A stretch of 64,000 bases of DNA, taken from Protopterus annectens. Its lineage: Eukaryota; Chordata; Ceratodontiformes; Protopteridae. Of the stretch, positions 41,399 to 53,309 are shown one piece after another. Under the pieces are notes generated by a model. It was not told the origin of the DNA and did no database searches. It saw only the letters and a list, made by a program, of their open reading frames with translations. Each line of letters begins with the position of its first letter. Within the stretch, counting starts at the first letter, position 1. The stretch lies in assembly GCF_019279795.1 (NCBI RefSeq), contig NC_056743.1:928352694-928416693 (forward strand), read 5' to 3'. The translations under genes were made by a program, and so were the position numbers.

Positions 41399-43680
41399 GC
41401 TGCTGGGTACAGTGATAATCTGCCACAGACTGCCTCCAGAGGTGGACAGTCAGGACTCCCTTCAGGAGTGCTGGAAGGGTCTAGCAGAGAATGTATCTCT
41501 GTCACCCTGCTGTTGCGGACCCCCTCTGCCAAGAGGGCAGCATCTTCCATTGCCATTTCCCCCTGGGGGAAAACTCTCCACGTGTTGTCAGGCGAAGCTT
41601 CTTGGGATTTTCGGAACCACATCTTTCTACTCTTCTGACCTTTAGGATAGGGTCTAGCTGGAGTGGAAAAACAAAATCCTATGGCAGAGTGAGTCTTGCC
41701 ATCCTGTTCACACCTGGTGAGAGTCTCTTTTACCTGAGGCCCAAACAAGGATGGGCCATCAAAGGGGGTATTGGTAAATGAAGACTTAAAAGGTTCCGCA
41801 AACTGACAAAGGAGCATCCAGGAGTGTCTCCGCAAAGCTACTCCGGTACCTGCTGCCCTACTCGCTCCATCTGCTGCATAAGAAATGAGCCTCATGGAGA
41901 AATTAACCCCTGAAGTCAAGGTTGCAAGCTGGGAAGCCACCCTGTTTGCAATTCCCTCAGCTGTAGGATCTTGCAGGGCATCTCCTAGCTCCTTCAGGAG
42001 ATCCCTCTGAAGTCGTGTGAAGTGTGACAAGTAATTCAGCGACCTGAGAGTAAAGGTCACTTAAGAGAACACACGCTTTCCATACCTGTCCATCATATGA
42101 GACTCCTTGTTCGGAGGATGGACAGGTGAAGTTTCCGCAAGTTCCTTCTTAGTGGCTGCTGCCACCACCATGGCATCAACAGGGACCCCTTTGGAAAGGA
42201 AGGATTTATTCAGTCTCCTCAGAACTGGTTCCATGGTCTCTAGAGCACTCTATGCATTTCGACTCACTACAGACAAAAGTGGGTCAAAAGGCGGAGACAT
42301 CCAAGAGATGGAGGGTCGGGAACCAAATGCGTCCAGGTAGACAGACTTGTCCTCAGAAGGGGCTCGTGACTTCCAGCCATCCCTCTGTCTAAGGATTTCC
42401 AAGATGTCCGAAAAGGAGGCATCCTCAGATGGGGACTGTGGGGACCTTTCCGATTCATCCAAGTCTGTGTCTGAAGTGATGGACTCAGGGGAGTCCAGAT
42501 GCTTCCTCTTACATCTTTTCTTCCAAGGGACCTCCTCCGAATGTTGGGGGAAGATTTCGGAAGAAGTGGGTTCACCCAATGCGGTGTCCTGGGGCACAGG
42601 TTCCCTATGCTTGGAGGCCGGAGGAGGGTCAAAGGCAGGCACTGAGGGAAAATGAGCCAATGGAGCTAAGGGTGGAGCAGTCACAGGAGACAGCACGCTC
42701 ATCACCTCGAAGGCGCCATGGTCCCGAGTCAAAGGAGCCCCTGGCTCCGAAGAGCCTGGAGATCTCCTGTGAACCAAGAGTGACAGCTCCGAAGCTTACG
42801 TGGGAGCCAAGCTCACCTGTGCCGAAGCTCCGAGAGGGAGAGTGGGGTCAGACAAGGGTCGGATGCCACTCCCTCCCTCGGAGCCTGCGAGAGAGCTTCA
42901 GCGCCTAGATCCCTCGGTGGACTGAGACATCGAGAAAATTGGAGCGGGTGTCAGAACCGATAAAGGAGAAGTAACCATATCTGACGGCTCCACCACCACG
43001 ACATCCATGCAGTCCAGCTCCAAGTTCAAGAGAGTCGGAAGAGGAACCAATGGAGAAGCTGGATGGGCCGAAGGAGCCAATTCCTTATGGGCTGGGCTCG
43101 ATAGCAATTTAGCAAGTGCCTGTAACTTGAGCAGCCTATTGACCGCTCTCTCCACATCGTGATCCAAAAGCCTGGAGGACCAAGAGGAGTGCGAAGAGGA
43201 CCGGTGACTGCCTGCTCCAGGTTGCAGCAAAAAAGATTGTGGAGCAGAGCATACCGGTTCCAAAGAAGAAGGAGACCTTTTTCTCTTATGGGTCTGGATT
43301 GGCTCAGAGGACACAGATGGAGCCGCCAGAGACTTAGTTTGGTCGGAGCCAACACTGGGAACCAACAGAGCCGAAGGTTTTTCAGTGGATATTGTCTGTA
43401 CCGAACTTGGAACCAATGGCTTAGTGTGTTTTTCGGACACTTTAGCTGGCTGAGGACCCTGAGACGAAGAATCTTGAGGGTTCTTCAGAAGGCCATGCAA
43501 AATTAACTTATTTTTTCTCTCCTGCAGGACTCAAACTGAAAGCATGACAGATCGAACATGAGTCCTGCAGGTGAACAGCCCCTAAACAATATACACAACT
43601 CGTGTGCCAGTCTGTAAGGGACATTTTTTGGCAACACGAGTCGCATTTTCTGAACCCAGAGGGTTTCGACTCTTTGGACA
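41293..43680 (-). pseudogene. D8 gag remnant
   Basis: ATG near 43680 with the cysteine module just downstream (43560-43680). Central part 42250-42777 (KRCKRKHLDSPESITSDTDLDESE, FSDILEILRQRDGW) and C-terminal part 41293-42060 (TFTLRSLNYLSHFTRLQRDLLKELGDALQ, LRRHSWMLLCQFAEPF, FDGPSLFGPQVKETLTRCEQDGKT). At least three frameshifts. Confidence 0.82.
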
Positions 43681-44310
43681 TAGTGGATAATTGACAGAAA
43701 AAATTACCACAGCGCTAGAAAACAAAGTTGTAATAGCTAACAGTACACAACTAAAACTACTACAAGGCTGTAATGGCTAACTCAAACAACAAGAAAGGAA
43801 GACTCTCTTTTTTTTTTTTTTAAAGGGAAGAGAAGAAAAAGAAAAAGGGGGAACAGCCTCTAACTTAAACAGCAACTAACCCAATAGGAGAACCTCTAAC
43901 TTAAATGGCTATCCCAGAAAGGGTGGAGAAAAAGAAGAAGAACCCTCTAATTTAAATGGACTTGAAGAGGAAAGCAAGGCCTGAGGAAGAAAATGACGGC
44001 CAAAACCACCAAGTAGGAAAAGGGTAGTTAGACTAACAGGGGATAATATATGCTCTAACGATGTTAATTAAACAACAAAACCCTGAGAAGGATAACAATA
44101 TAATGAAAAAAGAACAAAGTACTTAGCCTGAGACAGTAGTCACAATCTCTACACTGCAAGTGGCAAACGAGATCTGGGTAGCTACCGTTAGGCTTGTTGG
44201 GATAGGGGTTAGCCTTGAGCCAGTAAAAGCTCTCGAGCTATAGTAAATCGGCTGAGTCGAAGCCAAGGATCGGCTCTGTACCAAACCAGCAAGAAAGAAC
44301 AAAGGCGAGA
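43681..44310 (-). repeat. D8 5' leader and inverted terminal repeat
   Basis: Leader with several copies of a degenerate ctctaacttaaa/ctctaatttaaatgg unit (43850-43970), then the ITR at 44162-44310. Confidence 0.75.
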
Positions 44311-44326
44311 TGGGACAACATAACAT

Positions 44327-46334
44327 CATATGTTCCCATTTACCTCCTTCTTCCTCAACATTCGCCACCTACATGTGGAAAAATTCTCTGGAGTCTGTTT
44401 TGGGAATAAAAATACCTATGCAAACCCTTCCAAGCAATGTAATAGCATAGATTCTTAACACCTAATTTGAAACAATCTTAAGTCCAAGAAGCCAGTAAGT
44501 GGAAAGGGGTTGGGGGGTATAGGTGGGGTGGTGGGTGAGGGGCTAGCTGAGGGGCAGCCACAAGAATGATCCATATTGGGCTTAACAACTGCTAAGGCTG
44601 ACCCTGTAAGACTTCAATCACCTGTAAAACTCTATATAAAAGATCTTGCAGGATCACAGAGTCTACAGCATAAAAGTAAGCCTGGAGGTGGATCCAGACC
44701 CCAGCCTCAACACCACCACCACAGGTGAATTCCACGTCTTAAACAAGAAAAGTTTTAGAAGGTCCATGGGTTTTTACTAAGCTCATAGCCAAACACCACC
44801 ATTGACAAATTCAGCCCAATACTATGGAAGACTAACAATGTCTCCCAATAAGCAGACTTACTCCACAAATCCCTAGTGAAAACTTGCCATGTTACTCTAA
44901 AGTAAGTTCATTTGACACATGAAATCTGGTAAAATTTTCTGACTTACCCAGTCCCTAAATGTCACCTCCTATGCCCAATGTCTTCAGCTGGCAGGAAAAA
45001 GGGATAATTAGTATGTCATCTGATGTCTCAACACTGGCCAAGTTATCAAAAAGCCTCAGTCCTCACCACTGGGAACACTGGAGGACATACACACTGGGAG
45101 GATGACAAGTACACACACAGTAAAGTGCAATTTCCCTTAAGAGCACACAGAGATCACAGTCACTCTGGGGCTGGTTTGTCCTTCTTTCTTCAGATCCCCA
45201 CTAAGATTTATCACTGGCACAGCTATAAAGTTGAGATCTAAGCTGAGTGGCCAAGCCAAGTCCTACAATACCCTCTCTGTCCAACCAGTGCTTTGTGTCC
45301 CTGCTCAAGTAGCTGACACACACACACACACATACACACACACACACACCTGGGAAAGGCTGGCAAAGGTTTACTAGTTATGCCCCCTTCTGCCCAGTCT
45401 ATAAGGTTGTTTTCACTGCCACCAGCTAGGTCTTTATCAGATATTTTAAGGCCCTTAGCAAAGGGTGTCCAGTCTTACTGTGTAATTTTACTATTGATCT
45501 AAATGGTAGTTTGACCAAGAGACAAGGCTATTAGGAGTGGCCCACGGTGTCACCAAATAGATATGCAAGTACTCTAAGAGCTTAAATATGTCTCACAGAT
45601 ATCAGCCACGACAGGCTTAAATATATTTAATAATAAAAGAACAAGATACTACTCAGTAAGTAATCATATGAACTGGAACACATGATCTGAATTGCCTATA
45701 CATGGTAAAACCTTATTAAGTTAAATGCTACTGGATACCAAGAAAGCAAATACTAGAAAACGTAAATCCAAATTTAAACTAAGTGCAACTTGAAGTACTG
45801 AAAAATGTAATGGAGATAAAAGAACTGGCGATGGAATCTTTAGAAAAGGGAAGGAGCAAATTACACAGAAATAAAACATCTTTCTGGTAACAATATATGC
45901 AGAATAATGTTCATGAGGAGGAGTAAAGTTTAAGGGATGGCAGAAATTGAGCAATTTATGCAATGTTGGAGTGAATGATAACTATTAAAAATACAACATA
46001 AATGTATGCTGCATGAAAACAATTAGAAATATCAATATTTTTTCTACTGATGCATGTTATGTTGTTGCAATTGTGATTTATTAAAGTTGTTAAAAAAGGA
46101 GGATAAGCTGTGCAAGGTAGAAGCATTAACTAGCCACCACAGAGACTTGGTTGTCAAAGGAAAGTCTATTATTGACATATGTACCAAAGTCCCTGATGAC
46201 ATGCCAGATTTAAGTAGAAGGTTACCTATAATGGAAGCAGTAGTGATGGTAGCTACCCAAAGGAACTATGCTTCATTTCTTGGTGTTGAGGGTAAGCCCA
46301 TAATTAATATACCAAGCATTTGTTTAGTCTAGCT
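44327..46334. other. About 2 kb without recognised features
   Basis: No DIRS, PLE or LINE similarity was found on either strand. It holds a (CA)n run and a 92-codon open stretch (46054-46332) with no recognised motif. It may be unique host DNA or an unknown repeat. Confidence 0.6.
45319..45349. repeat. (CA)n microsatellite
   Basis: About 31 bp of CA repeats with one interrupting T. Confidence 0.95.
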
Positions 46335-46349
46335 CTTGTTGGAGAAAGT
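46335..46349. repeat. Target-site duplication, left copy (SINE2)
   Basis: cttgttggagaaagt, repeated exactly at 46583-46597. Confidence 0.85.
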
Positions 46350-46582
46350 TGTTGTTGTCTCTTTCAGCTTTTCCCGGTTAGGGGGTCGCCACAGCGGAAC
46401 TCCGGTCCGCTAATGATTGGCAGTAGATTTTTACATGCCGAGTTGCCGGCCCTGATGCACAACCTTCAACGAAGGAACACCCATTCACGCATGTCTCTGC
46501 ACAGAAGACGCTTTAGCTGAGAATCGAACAGGGCAACGTCTTACTGTGAGGCAACGTGACCGCAGCACCACCACCGCAGTTG
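46350..46582 (-). mobile_element. SINE2: tRNA-derived SINE with 15-bp target duplication
   Basis: Minus-strand head near 46575 has an A-box-like TGGTGCTGCGG and a B-box-like TGTTCGATTCTC. The 3' part contains gctgtggcgaccccctaacc and ends in a gacaacaacaa tail. That core closely resembles a repeat I remember as common in fish genomes; this is from memory only. It sits exactly at the D9 3' terminus, and the right duplication overlaps the first bases of D9. Confidence 0.75.
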
Positions 46583-46639
46583 CTTGTTGGAGAAAGTACA
46601 GTTCTATAAAATCTAACCATAACAGTAGATGACCTTCTC

Positions 46640-46830
46640 TTCACTGCTGTAGCATTTTTAACAGGAGGGAACTCCTACCAATGGGTCACCAGATATCCGG
46701 CCGGTATACCAAAGCCTTTAGGTTGTTTACAATATGCCATATGTCACACGTATGCTCCCCACCCAAGGTGCAGGGCATAAAAGTGACGTCCAGGCGTATC
46801 ATCCTCAGAACTGACAGCCCCAGGAGAAAT
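46640..46830 (-). repeat. D9 3'-side inverted terminal repeat
   Basis: Inverted imperfect match to about 60150-60330, including the gtataccaaagc, ttaggttgttta and gtatgctcccc blocks and a gtgacgtcc half-CRE. Confidence 0.75.
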
Positions 46831-46904
46831 GCCAGCCCTAGGATACCAGACGGTAACATACACATCCAGAGGGACAAAAGACCAAGGGGAGAAGGGAGGC
46901 AGCG

Positions 46905-46996
46905 GAAACTGCAACAGTGAAGAGAAGGACATCTACTGTTATAGTAAGATTTTACACAACTGTACTATGTCATTCCATTTCATTTTTGAAGTATTC
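46905..46996 (-). repeat. D9 internal complementary region
   Basis: gacatctactgttatagtaa complements the 3' terminus and the atgtcattccattt segment complements the 5' terminus near 60310-60335; junction at about 46968. Confidence 0.7.
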
Positions 46997-47061
46997 CTAA
47001 CTTAAGGGAGAGTAAAAAGCTCAGGAAGAAGACAGGGAGGAGAAAGGGCCAGCAGAGCCTT

Positions 47062-48060
47062 CTAGGAACCCATGAAGAATGGCCCTAGCAAAACCAGCTG
47101 TAGCCCTGGAAATGACATCCAACTTGTAATGCTTGGTAAAGGTATGCACCGAAGACCAGACAGCTGCCAAAGGATAGAGTTAGTATCCAAACCCTTCAAA
47201 AAAGCACCAGAAGATGCTACAGCCCTAGCAGAGCAATCCTTAACCACAGAAGGAAAGCTCTTACTATGATAAGAATAACAAAAATAAATTGCTTTAGAAA
47301 CAAGAGGAAATAGTCTTCTTGGAAAACCGACAAACTTAATGAGCTAGGATGAAAAGAAACAAAAAGCTGATCAGATTTTCTAAAATATTTAGTGTTGTCC
47401 AAATAAAATTTGAGCTGTCTACGCACATCCAAAGTGTGCAACACCTTCTCACTTGCAGATAGTGGAGAAGAAAAAAGTGGGCAAATTAACAGACTGATTA
47501 AGAGACAACTCGCTCACCGGTTTCAGCATAAAAGAAGGACTGGTATGAAGAGAGACACTATCCTTACGAAAAACTAAAAAAGGAAGAACTGCCAGAACGG
47601 CTTAAAGCTCAAACACCCAATCTGGCAGAAGTAACAGTCTTCCAAGACCAGTGTTGTAAGGAAGCTAAAGCTGCAGGCTCAAAAGGAGCCTGAGTCAATT
47701 TCTCCAAAATAAAATTAAGATTCCAGGAAGGAGGAACAGGCTTCCTGGGAGGTCTAATGTGAAGGATGACTTTAAGAAACTGTTTTGCCTTGAACTTAGA
47801 GGCCAAAGGAGGAGTTAAAGGCAGACAAGCAGAAATAGCTGAGAGTTGGGCTTTAACATAAGAATATGCCAACCCAGCATTGAGCAATTCACACAAATAA
47901 GAAAGAACCAAAGAAACATTCACAGTAAGTGGGTTCAGGTAAAGAGAAAGACACCAAACAAAACATCTCTTCCATTTACATAAGTAAGAATTTCTAGTAG
48001 TGGGCTTACTTGGCCTCCTGTAGAACCTGAAAATGTTCTCAGGAAAAAAAGATGCCTATA
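47062..48060 (-). pseudogene. D9 tyrosine recombinase remnant
   Basis: Blocks include WNLNFILEKLTQAPFEPAALASLQ, KAQLSAISACLPLTPPLASKF, a DVRRQLKFYLDNTKYFRKSDQLFVSF block, and a C-terminal KDCSARAVASSGAF where His of the His-x-x-Arg motif is Cys. Multiple frameshifts. Confidence 0.75.
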
Positions 48061-48149
48061 AGAAATTAAAATCCTATCATCCAGTGTCAGTTGAAGGGTG
48101 AACAGGTGGGGATTGGCTGAGAGATCCCTTGTCTTGTGTGAGAAGATCC

Positions 48150-50030
48150 ACCCTATAAGGTAACTTGTGATGACTGCCCTTGGCTAACAGCAGAAGAAGA
48201 GGGAATCAATGCTGTCTGGGCCAAAATGGATTCACCAGCAAGATTTTGGGAGCATCCTGTTTTACCTTGTACAGGACTTTTGGAATGAGAGGAAGAGGAG
48301 AGAAGGCATAAAGAAATATCTCCTTCCAAGAAAAAGATGGGGAGTCCACCTTCCAGGCCAGGAGACATGGAGTCCTAGCACAAAATTGAAGAAGTTGTCT
48401 GATCAGAGGGGGAGGCAAAAAGATCTACTTAAGGAATACTCCACTGATGGATAATGTTCAGAAACACATCCCTGTGAAGCATCCACTCTTGAGATTGTGT
48501 TATGGACCTGCTCTGTAAGCCTGCCATGAAATTCTGACTTGAAGGAATGTACACTTCCTGAAGTCAAAGCAAGGAATGTTTAATACACAAGTGCCAATCT
48601 GGAAAGAAGACAGGACCTCATCCCCCCCTTGTTTGTTTACGTACCACATCACTGTGGTGGTGTCTGTAAAGATCTTTCGGGGCCCTGGAAAAAACAGATG
48701 ATGGAGAGCTGTTAGGGCCAACATAATAGCTCTCATCTTCTTGATATCGATGTGCTCCTTCTGTTGCTTAGGAGACCAAAGGCTTTGCACCTTTAGGTTT
48801 CAAAAGGAAGCCCCCCAACCCCCATCTGAGGCGTCTGTGAACAGCTCATGAGAAGGAAGCGGGGGTTGAAAGGGAAGCCCTGGATTCAAAGTCAGTTGGT
48901 GAATCCACCACTGAAATTTCAACTTAAAACATGGAAAAAGAGGAATTGGAAACTCTAGAGGATGAGAAAGCTGAAGCCAAACTGATTTTAGATACCAATG
49001 AAGCTTTCTCATATGCATTCTGGTGAAGGGAATCACAGGGATGGTGGATGTCATGAACTTCAGAGCCCTCAGAAATTCCTTGGCTGAAATCAAGGCCAGA
49101 GGAAGAGGGGATTGAAAAAATGAATTAAGAGTCAAAACCTTGAGAGGAGGCAGGGATCCTGTGACAGGGAAAGGAAAGACTTTTGGAAATTTACAGTGAA
49201 CCCCAGGCTTTGTAACAGAGTGATGATCCACTGAAGGTGCTGTAAAAGAATCTCTGGAGAAGAAGCTTGAATAAGCATGTCTTCTAAATAAGGAAAAACC
49301 TGAATGTCTTTGAGCCTGCAAAAGCAATCACAGGAGCTAGGTATTTGGTGAATACCCTTGGGGCAGTAGAGAGGCCAAAGGGCAAAGCAGAGAACTGAAA
49401 ATGCCGGGAAGCCACAGAGAAACATAAAAACTTCCTGAAAGGGGGATGAATAGAAATATGAAAGTAAGCATCCTTGAGATCCAGACAGACTATAAAAGCC
49501 TGAGGAAGCAGTAGAGGTTACAAAGGCTGAAGGGATTACATTTGAAAGAAAGGAACCCTCAGGAAAGTATTCAGGTGAGAAAGATCCAGAATGGGGCTTC
49601 AAGTGCCCTCTTTCCTCAGGACCAAAAACATTCTGAAATAAAATACCTTCTGCCTTTGAGCAGCTGGAAGCTCTTGAATAGTTCCTTGAGTCAAAAGACC
49701 CTAAAGCACCACTGGAAGAAAGCTCAACTGGTCTTGAGGTGGCAGAGGAATGCCCATGAAGGAAAGAAAAGATTTCCAAACCATGAAATACCATTGGTAA
49801 ATAATGGAAAGAACCCAGGAATCCTGTGTTATGCTTAACCAGGCAGAAAGGGACAGAGAAAGACAGTGTGAAAGAGGAACATGGCTGGGAAGAATTGGAT
49901 AGTCAGAAAGCACCTGGTTTATCAGGAAAGGAAGACTTCTGAGCAGGTGGGGTCTGTGTAGACTTAGCTGGGGGCACCCTTCTACCACCCTTCTTGCCTT
50001 TAGGAGGAGGTCGAGACTGCCTTCTAACAA
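48150..50030 (-). pseudogene. D9 reverse transcriptase / RNase H remnant
   Basis: Palm domain at 49132-49800 with a PYLEDMLIQ block (active-site box YLED at 49279-49290, Asp to Glu). The thumb, LRALKFMTSTIPVIPFTRMHMRKLHWYLKS, is near 49050. RNase H: ELFTDASDGGWG, IDIKKMRAIMLALTAL, TDTTTVMWYVNKQGG. The methyltransferase-like segment is at 48206-48418. Frameshifts between parts. Confidence 0.8.
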
Positions 50031-50038
50031 AGTCTGGT

Positions 50039-50331
50039 TTATTGAGAGTTTCTCTGGAACTTTGTTACAGGGGAGTCATAAATATGTTTCAGGTCCTGTA
50101 ACCCCTTCTCTTTTTCCTGCAGGGACTTCAACAAATCAACTGCAGCAGCACCAAACAAGCATTTGTTGTCTAGAGGAGCATCCATCAACTTAGTCTTAAT
50201 ATCATCAGGCAGAGGCTGAAGCCATAGCCAGGAATATCTCCTCAACACAAAGCCAGAAGCAGCAGCCCTACAAGAAGTTTCTGCTCTATCATAACTACAT
50301 TTAATGGCATGGTGAGCTACCTGGGAAGAAG
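50039..50331 (-). pseudogene. D9 gag, C-terminal part
   Basis: SSSQVAHHAIKC, then RRYSWLWLQPLPDDIKTKLMDAPLDNKCLFG and LLKSLQEKEKGLQDLKHIYDSPVTKFQRN, aligned with D3 gag VGKHSLQC...DAPLQSEVLFG...VKEFLQVQPPKF. The frame is accidentally fused to the D10 gag upstream, giving a 514-codon chimeric open frame. Confidence 0.82.
50297..50331. repeat. 35-bp direct repeat, left copy (flanks D10)
   Basis: acatttaatggcatgg followed by gagctacctgggaagaag, differing at one base (t/c) from 53275-53309. It encodes gag SQVA-H/R-HAIKC in D9 on both sides. Confidence 0.9.
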
Positions 50332-52429
50332 ATGATCTGATCTCTGTCACCCTGGTTCTGCAGACCCCCTCTTCCGCGTGGGTGATGTCTTCCATTATTA
50401 CCCCCTCCTCTACCTCTAGAGGGGGTTTCACCACGAGTGTTCTGGAAAGATCCTTGAGATTTACGGAACCATAGCTTTCCAACTCCTTCCCTTTGGGATA
50501 AGGTCTATTCGGGGTAGAAAAATGTACTCTTACTGCAGACAAGGTCTTTCCATTTTTTTCACTCCTGGTAAGTGTTTCCTTTACCTGTGGTCTGAAAAGG
50601 GACGAATCGTCAAAGGAACTGTTACTGAAGGAAGACTTAAAGGGTTCCACAAAGGAACATAAGCGCATCCAGGAAAATCTACTAAGACTGATTCCTGTAC
50701 CAGTTGCTCTGCTCGTAACATCATCTGCATATGATAACAGATGCATGGACAGCTTCATAATCAAATTAAGAGTGGAGAGCTGTGAAGTTACCTTGTCCGA
50801 AACCTCCACAGTTACTGGACCCTGCAGGGTGTCTCCCAGCTCCTTCAGGAGATCCCTTTGTAATCTAGTGAAATGTGTGAGGTAGTTCAGAGATCGAAGG
50901 GCAAAGGCCGCTAAACTAAACATATGCTTCCCGTATCTGTCCATGATCCTGGATTCGCTATTACGACGACAAACAGACGAAGTCTCTGATAATTCCCGCT
51001 TGGTGGCTGCCACCACCACCACAGCATCAACAGGCACTCCTTTAGTAAGATAAGGTCTATCTTGAGGGCAAGTTATACATTCATTAGGCCTCCTGGGAAC
51101 AGGCTCCGTGGTATCTCGGGACCCCCTTGCCCTTCGAGTGAGTAATTCAAGCAACTCATCAAAGGGTGGAGACACCCAAGAGGTGAAGGGCTGAGACCCA
51201 AAAGCCTTCAGAAGGACTGCCTCATCATCAGTAGGGTTAAGGGATTTCCAGCCACTCCTCTGTTTAAAAATTTCTAAGATATCTACAAAGGAAATATCTT
51301 CTGAGGGGGACCCTTCTGATTCATCCAAGTCAGTATCCAAAGTGACGAACTCCTGTGGGGAGTCCAGATGCTTCCTCTTACAAAGTCTCTTCCTAGGCAC
51401 CTCTTCAGTAGGAGCTTCTGGAGAAGTCTCAGAAGAACATGGCTCACCCAATGGGGCGTCCTGAGGCTCAGGATCTGTACGCTTTAATGGAGCATGTGAT
51501 GAAGAGGCGGACACCGGTGCTTTCAGGGAGGGAGCTGCCGGAACTGATAGAGTGGTCATCGGGGTGGACAAGGCCCTCCTCATAGCATCAAAGGCACCTC
51601 GGTCCCAATGAGAAAAATCCCTCTAATTCGAAGATTCGCTGGAAACTGTCTTTGCCGGTACAGAGGGCTCCAAGCAAGAGGTCGGAGCTGAAGCCCTGAG
51701 AGGTAAAGTCGGCACCGACAAGTCGGTCCTACTATCCTCCCTGGACCCGACTGGTGAGTTTCGGCTCCGAGATCCTTCGGTCAGCACCAAAGACATCAGG
51801 GCAGTCAGGACCAAAAAGCCTAGAGTAGGTGTCCATCCTAAGGGTTCCACGATCATCAGTTCCGCACTCTCTGGCTCAGAAACTTCCATGCAGATCGGAG
51901 GAGGAACAGAACATGTTGGGGGAACTAAAGTTGGTTCCGAAGCCCCCGGGGTCAGTGCCGATAACATTTTTGCCAGCGCCGGCCTGGTCCACATTCAAAT
52001 CAGACAGTCTACTTGAGGCCCGTGAAGAATGTGACGAAGCCACCGATTGTAAAATAGGAGATTTTAGTGTAGGAGATACCGGCTCCTTACCATAATGACA
52101 GTCTGTTCCAAAGGCTTTGGAACCAATGTTGAAGCTTTACTAGAGGCTGATTTTGAAGTAGATAGACTCTTCCTTGGTTCTGAAAGCTTTCTGGAGTGCT
52201 TGTCAGACTTATCCAGCGATTCTTGGGAAAAGGATTTTAACAGATCCTTATCCATGAGTTTTCTTTTTCTTTCATGCAACACACTGGAGCTAAAGGAGTG
52301 GCATATAGCACAGCTTTCCTTAAGATGTACCTCACTCAAACAGCAGACATATTCAGTATGTCCATCGGTTATAGGCATCTTTTGCCCACATCTTGGGCAT
52401 TTTCTAAAGCCAGACTTGGCTTTTTCCAT
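50332..52429 (-). pseudogene. D10 gag
   Basis: ATG at 52429 (MEKAKSGFRKC). The cysteine module keeps five of six cysteines (one is Tyr). The middle contains KRLCKRKHLDSPQEFVTLDTDLDESE and FVDILEIFKQRSGW. The C-terminal part contains SRIMDRYGKHMFSLAAFALRSLNYL, FSWMRLCSFVEPF and SLFRPQVKETLTRSEKNGKT. Frameshifts near 52060 and 51600. Confidence 0.82.
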
Positions 52430-52582
52430 CTCCTGATGAGACACAATCAGAGACAACATATATATATTCAAAAGTACCAACAAGAATAACAACAGTAATA
52501 TTTCAAAGCAAGTATTGCCCTGTAAAAAAAAGAGGGCACTAACACTAATATATCCACACAAACCAACTATTAAAGCCATGTA

Positions 52583-52608
52583 AAAAAAAAAAAAAAAAAA
52601 AAAAAAAA
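52583..52608. repeat. Poly-A run in D10 leader
   Basis: Uninterrupted run of about 26 A on the plus strand (poly-T in element sense). Confidence 0.95.
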
Positions 52609-52639
52609 GGCTCTGAGGAAATTTAGCAATTAATATCAC

Positions 52640-52995
52640 TATAAGCTAAGATAAACTATCTGCCCTGTAAAAAGAAAAAAAGGGCTCTAATGTAACAGAT
52701 AACACACAATACAATGCTACAGATAGGGAGAAAATAAGGCCTAAAAAACACGGCCAGTAATATTTACCTATTAATATTAGTATAAATTCACACAAGATAA
52801 ACTATGTGCCCTGTGAAAAAGAAGGGCTCTAATTTAAAGGATACACACACAATATAATTTTAGAGAGAATAAAGGCCTAAAAATACTGCCACTAATATCT
52901 CACTAATCTAACTAAAGACTTAAACTAAGCTAGAGATAGGGAGAAAAAAAGGCCTAAAAACATGGCCACTAGTATCTAACTATACTATCTATAAT
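52640..52995 (-). repeat. Degenerate ~145-bp tandem repeat in D10 leader
   Basis: The series gataaactatctgccctgta...gggctctaat...ggcctaaaaa occurs nearly three times with substitutions and length differences. Non-coding. Confidence 0.75.
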
Positions 52996-53089
52996 CTAAA
53001 TTAACTATCTAAATCACAAACTAACAGTCGAAGTTATTTTCAATAGTTATTTATCAAAAATATAAAGTCATTCACTGGCCAGAGCTGGT

Positions 53090-53272
53090 GAATGTCCGAT
53101 CTGGTTGCAGCGGCAAATGAGATCGGAGGGAAGATCAGGGTGCATCATGGGATAGGGAGTTGGCCTCAAGCTGGTTGAAGACCTTGAGCTTTTGCAGTCG
53201 GCCGAGTTGGAGCCGAGGATCAGCTCCGAACCCATCAGTAAGAATGAATGGTGAGAGAGAACAACTTCACAT
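53090..53272 (-). repeat. D10 5' inverted terminal repeat (unpaired)
   Basis: Contains caaatgagatcggagggaag, catcatgggata, cagtcggccgagttggagcc and gaggatcagctccgaaccca, homologous to D6 30191-30333. No partner is present. Confidence 0.85.
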
Positions 53273-53274
53273 CG

Positions 53275-53309
53275 ACATTTAATGGCATGGCGAGCTACCT
53301 GGGAAGAAG
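53275..53309. repeat. 35-bp direct repeat, right copy (flanks D10)
   Basis: One mismatch to 50297-50331; D9 gag continues to the right. Confidence 0.9.

Larger units (their letters stand above)
38036..44326 (-). mobile_element. D8: family B DIRS with both ends
   Basis: About 6.29 kb. 3' ITR at about 38082-38225, ICR 38412-38518, YR, RNase H, RT, gag and 5' ITR at about 44162-44310. Termini agaagttatgtacc and ggacaacataacat are predicted by the ICR junction. ITRs differ more than those of D6, so D8 is older. Confidence 0.9.
50332..53274 (-). mobile_element. D10: 5' fragment of a family B DIRS (gag only)
   Basis: The right edge is a normal family B 5' terminus and ITR (about 53090-53272); leader and gag follow. 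Similarity ends just after the gag tail at 50332, so RT, RNase H, YR, ICR and 3' ITR are absent. It is flanked by a 35-bp duplication of D9 gag, unlike the duplication-free DIRS insertions elsewhere in the window. Confidence 0.85.

Noticed and set aside
46054-46332. 92-codon open frame as a host exon
   Set aside because: No recognised domain, no splice context identified, and it ends next to a SINE; left unassigned.
50039-51583. A 514-codon open frame as one novel gag protein
   Set aside because: It is an accidental fusion at 50331/50332 of the D10 gag C-terminus (family B) and the D9 gag C-terminus (family C), as shown by the 35-bp duplication at the junction.
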